Part shown: positions 62,986-64,000 of the stretch, piece after piece
How positions within the stretch are numbered: the first letter of the stretch is position 1
How the letters are laid out: each line of letters starts with the position of its first letter
Origin: Omphiscola glabra
Taxonomy: Eukaryota > Mollusca > Gastropoda > Lymnaeidae
Length of the DNA: 64,000 nt
Reading direction: 5' to 3'
NCBI GenBank assembly: GCA_964017045.1
Contig: OZ024810.1
Span: 16,549,204 to 16,613,203, forward strand
The notes under the pieces: generated by a model
What the model was told of the DNA's origin: nothing
What the model saw: the letters and a program-made list of their open reading frames with translations, nothing else
The model's database searches: none
Made by a program: the position numbers and the translations under genes

Positions 62986-63256
62986 ATGTATCCCTAAACC
63001 TAACCTGAACCCTAAATCTATCCCTAAACCTAACCTGAACCCTAAATCTATCCTTAAACCTAACCTGAACCCTAAATCTATCCCTAAACCTAACCTGAAC
63101 CCTAAATCTATCCCTAAACCTAACCTGAACCCTAAATCTATCCCTAAACCTAACCTAAACCCTAAATCTATCCCTAAACCTAACCTGAACCCTAAATCTA
63201 TCCCTAAACCTAACCTGAACCCTAAATCTAGCCCTAAACTTAACCTAATGAAATGA
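62912..63256 (+). CDS. doubtful ORF with decapeptide repeats
   Basis: A 114-codon frame begins in an ideal Kozak context (ACCATGG at 62909-62915) with MAANLIAVNRKIKNK and then about eight decapeptides PKPNLNPKSI, coded by a 30-bp array. No family was recognised, and no promoter, signal peptide or splice context. The repeat length being a multiple of three would keep any frame open by itself, so coding status is doubtful. Confidence 0.15.
   Translation: MAANLIAVNRKIKNKTLKTMKMFPECIPKPNLNPKSIPKPNLNPKSILKPNLNPKSIPKPNLNPKSIPKPNLNPKSIPKPNLNPKSIPKPNLNPKSIPKPNLNPKSSPKLNLMK
62990..63245. repeat. 30-bp telomere-like minisatellite, about 8 units
   Basis: Units of CCTAAACCTAACCTGAACCC plus TAAATCTATC. 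Each holds CCTAAACCTAA and CCCTAAA, close to degenerate CCCTAA. Confidence 0.95.
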
Positions 63257-63284
63257 GGTACGATCTATATGAATTAGCCTTTCA

Positions 63285-63415
63285 CTGGATACGGCTATTT
63301 TACTTGACATGGATACCATCCTTAATACGGCTATTTTACTTGACATGGATACCATCCTTAATACGGATATTTTACTTGACACGGATATTTCACTTGACGT
63401 GGATATTTTACCTAC
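63285..63415. repeat. about 42-bp repeat around TTTTACTTGACATGGATACC
   Basis: Two clean units (TACGGCTATTTTACTTGACA, TGGATACCATCCTTAA) and degenerate ones to 63415, related to 62815-62880. Confidence 0.8.
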
Positions 63416-63429
63416 CGCGCTTGACGCTC

Positions 63430-64000
63430 ACTAACATACGGCTGATACGTGCGAGCCTACAGACAACACAGATATCACCACGTGTTGGGTTCCTGTTCAT
63501 ATGTGAAGAAATCATACGAGCACACGCTAAAGCAGCCCCGGCGATGATGTGCTGTCGGTAACGTACAGTGTTGCCACAGGTCTGTCAGTGGCAAATTAAC
63601 CTTTTTACAATTATTTCCGGCGTTAATTCTTTGTCTGTTTTGTTTATCATTGTTGAGATTTTCATGACTCCCCGTGGCCAGATTTACAACTCATTGTGCG
63701 CTATAAACCTTACAGCTACCAGTTGGGCTTAACATTTCAAGAACAGATTTAAGATAATTATTATGTTAGTCGGGGGGAAAATCCACAGCCTTGAATAGCT
63801 TAAGGTAAAAAAAAAAAATTCTCAGGTGATCTCAAACCATGTGTTTGAAAGTTGTGGCTTACAATGGTAGAGATTGCGATTTGCCCGACGCTATAAGCGA
63901 TGTCTCTTCTTCGTCTTCTATATTTTGAGGACCCAGGATCAACGAATTGATCATTCTGGCTCCTATGTTCAGAGGGGTTCGCGATTTTAGTGTTCATGGT
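63430..64000. other. no gene seen
   Basis: No supported coding region, RNA gene or repeat. Confidence 0.4.

Overview
The window looks like a piece of an intron-rich, AT-rich, repeat-laden animal genome, most likely a gastropod mollusc. The evidence is GT-AG spliced genes with short exons, several non-LTR retrotransposon families, a hAT transposon, a tRNA-derived SINE and an exceptional density of minisatellites. A well-preserved SPIN-type hAT MITE (62285-62476) fits a freshwater pulmonate such as a lymnaeid, but the species call is inference. Nothing looks prokaryotic, and most longer open frames here are repeats or chance.

Four host genes can be reconstructed by hand. Three are paralogues of a small four-pass membrane protein of the claudin/PMP22/EMP superfamily: gene 1 on + (10360-12869), gene 2 on - (40733-43528) and gene 3 on - (50897-53768). 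They share three coding exons, intron phases 1 and 1, the W...GL[WF]..C...C signature and the GYSY fourth helix. Gene 3 is intact (165 residues). Gene 2 is nearly identical in exon lengths but has one extra base just after its ATG. Gene 1 is divergent and its start is not clear. Between genes 1 and 2 lies a 14-exon gene on + (28630-38028) for a secreted M12B (ADAM/ADAMTS-like) metalloprotease homologue. It has no prodomain, has lost almost all zinc ligands, and ends in two PLAC-like cysteine modules. It is probably a pseudoprotease; one exon junction (8/9) does not keep frame as I read it.

Layout: 0-10 kb, transposon remnants and simple arrays. 10.3-12.9 kb, claudin-like gene 1. 13.0-16.1 kb, a hAT element with recognisable ends. 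16.2-16.7 kb, a SINE with an internal minisatellite. 17-28 kb, repeats and LINE remnants. 28.6-39.1 kb, the pseudoprotease gene with a minisatellite in most of its larger introns. 39.8-40.25 kb, an array of CRE-containing units. 40.3-43.5 kb, gene 2. 44.7-49.7 kb, a run of minisatellites. 50.5-53.8 kb, gene 3, with a 1-kb minisatellite upstream. 55-64 kb, simple repeats, a LINE fragment, the SPIN MITE and a telomere-like decamer-coding array.

The most unusual pattern is that minisatellites have grown out of splice sites. In gene 1, eight 43-bp units each carry the exon-2 acceptor and a potential 12-nt in-frame microexon. In the protease gene, twelve 56-bp units copy the exon-6 donor. A third splice-proximal duplication precedes exon 9.
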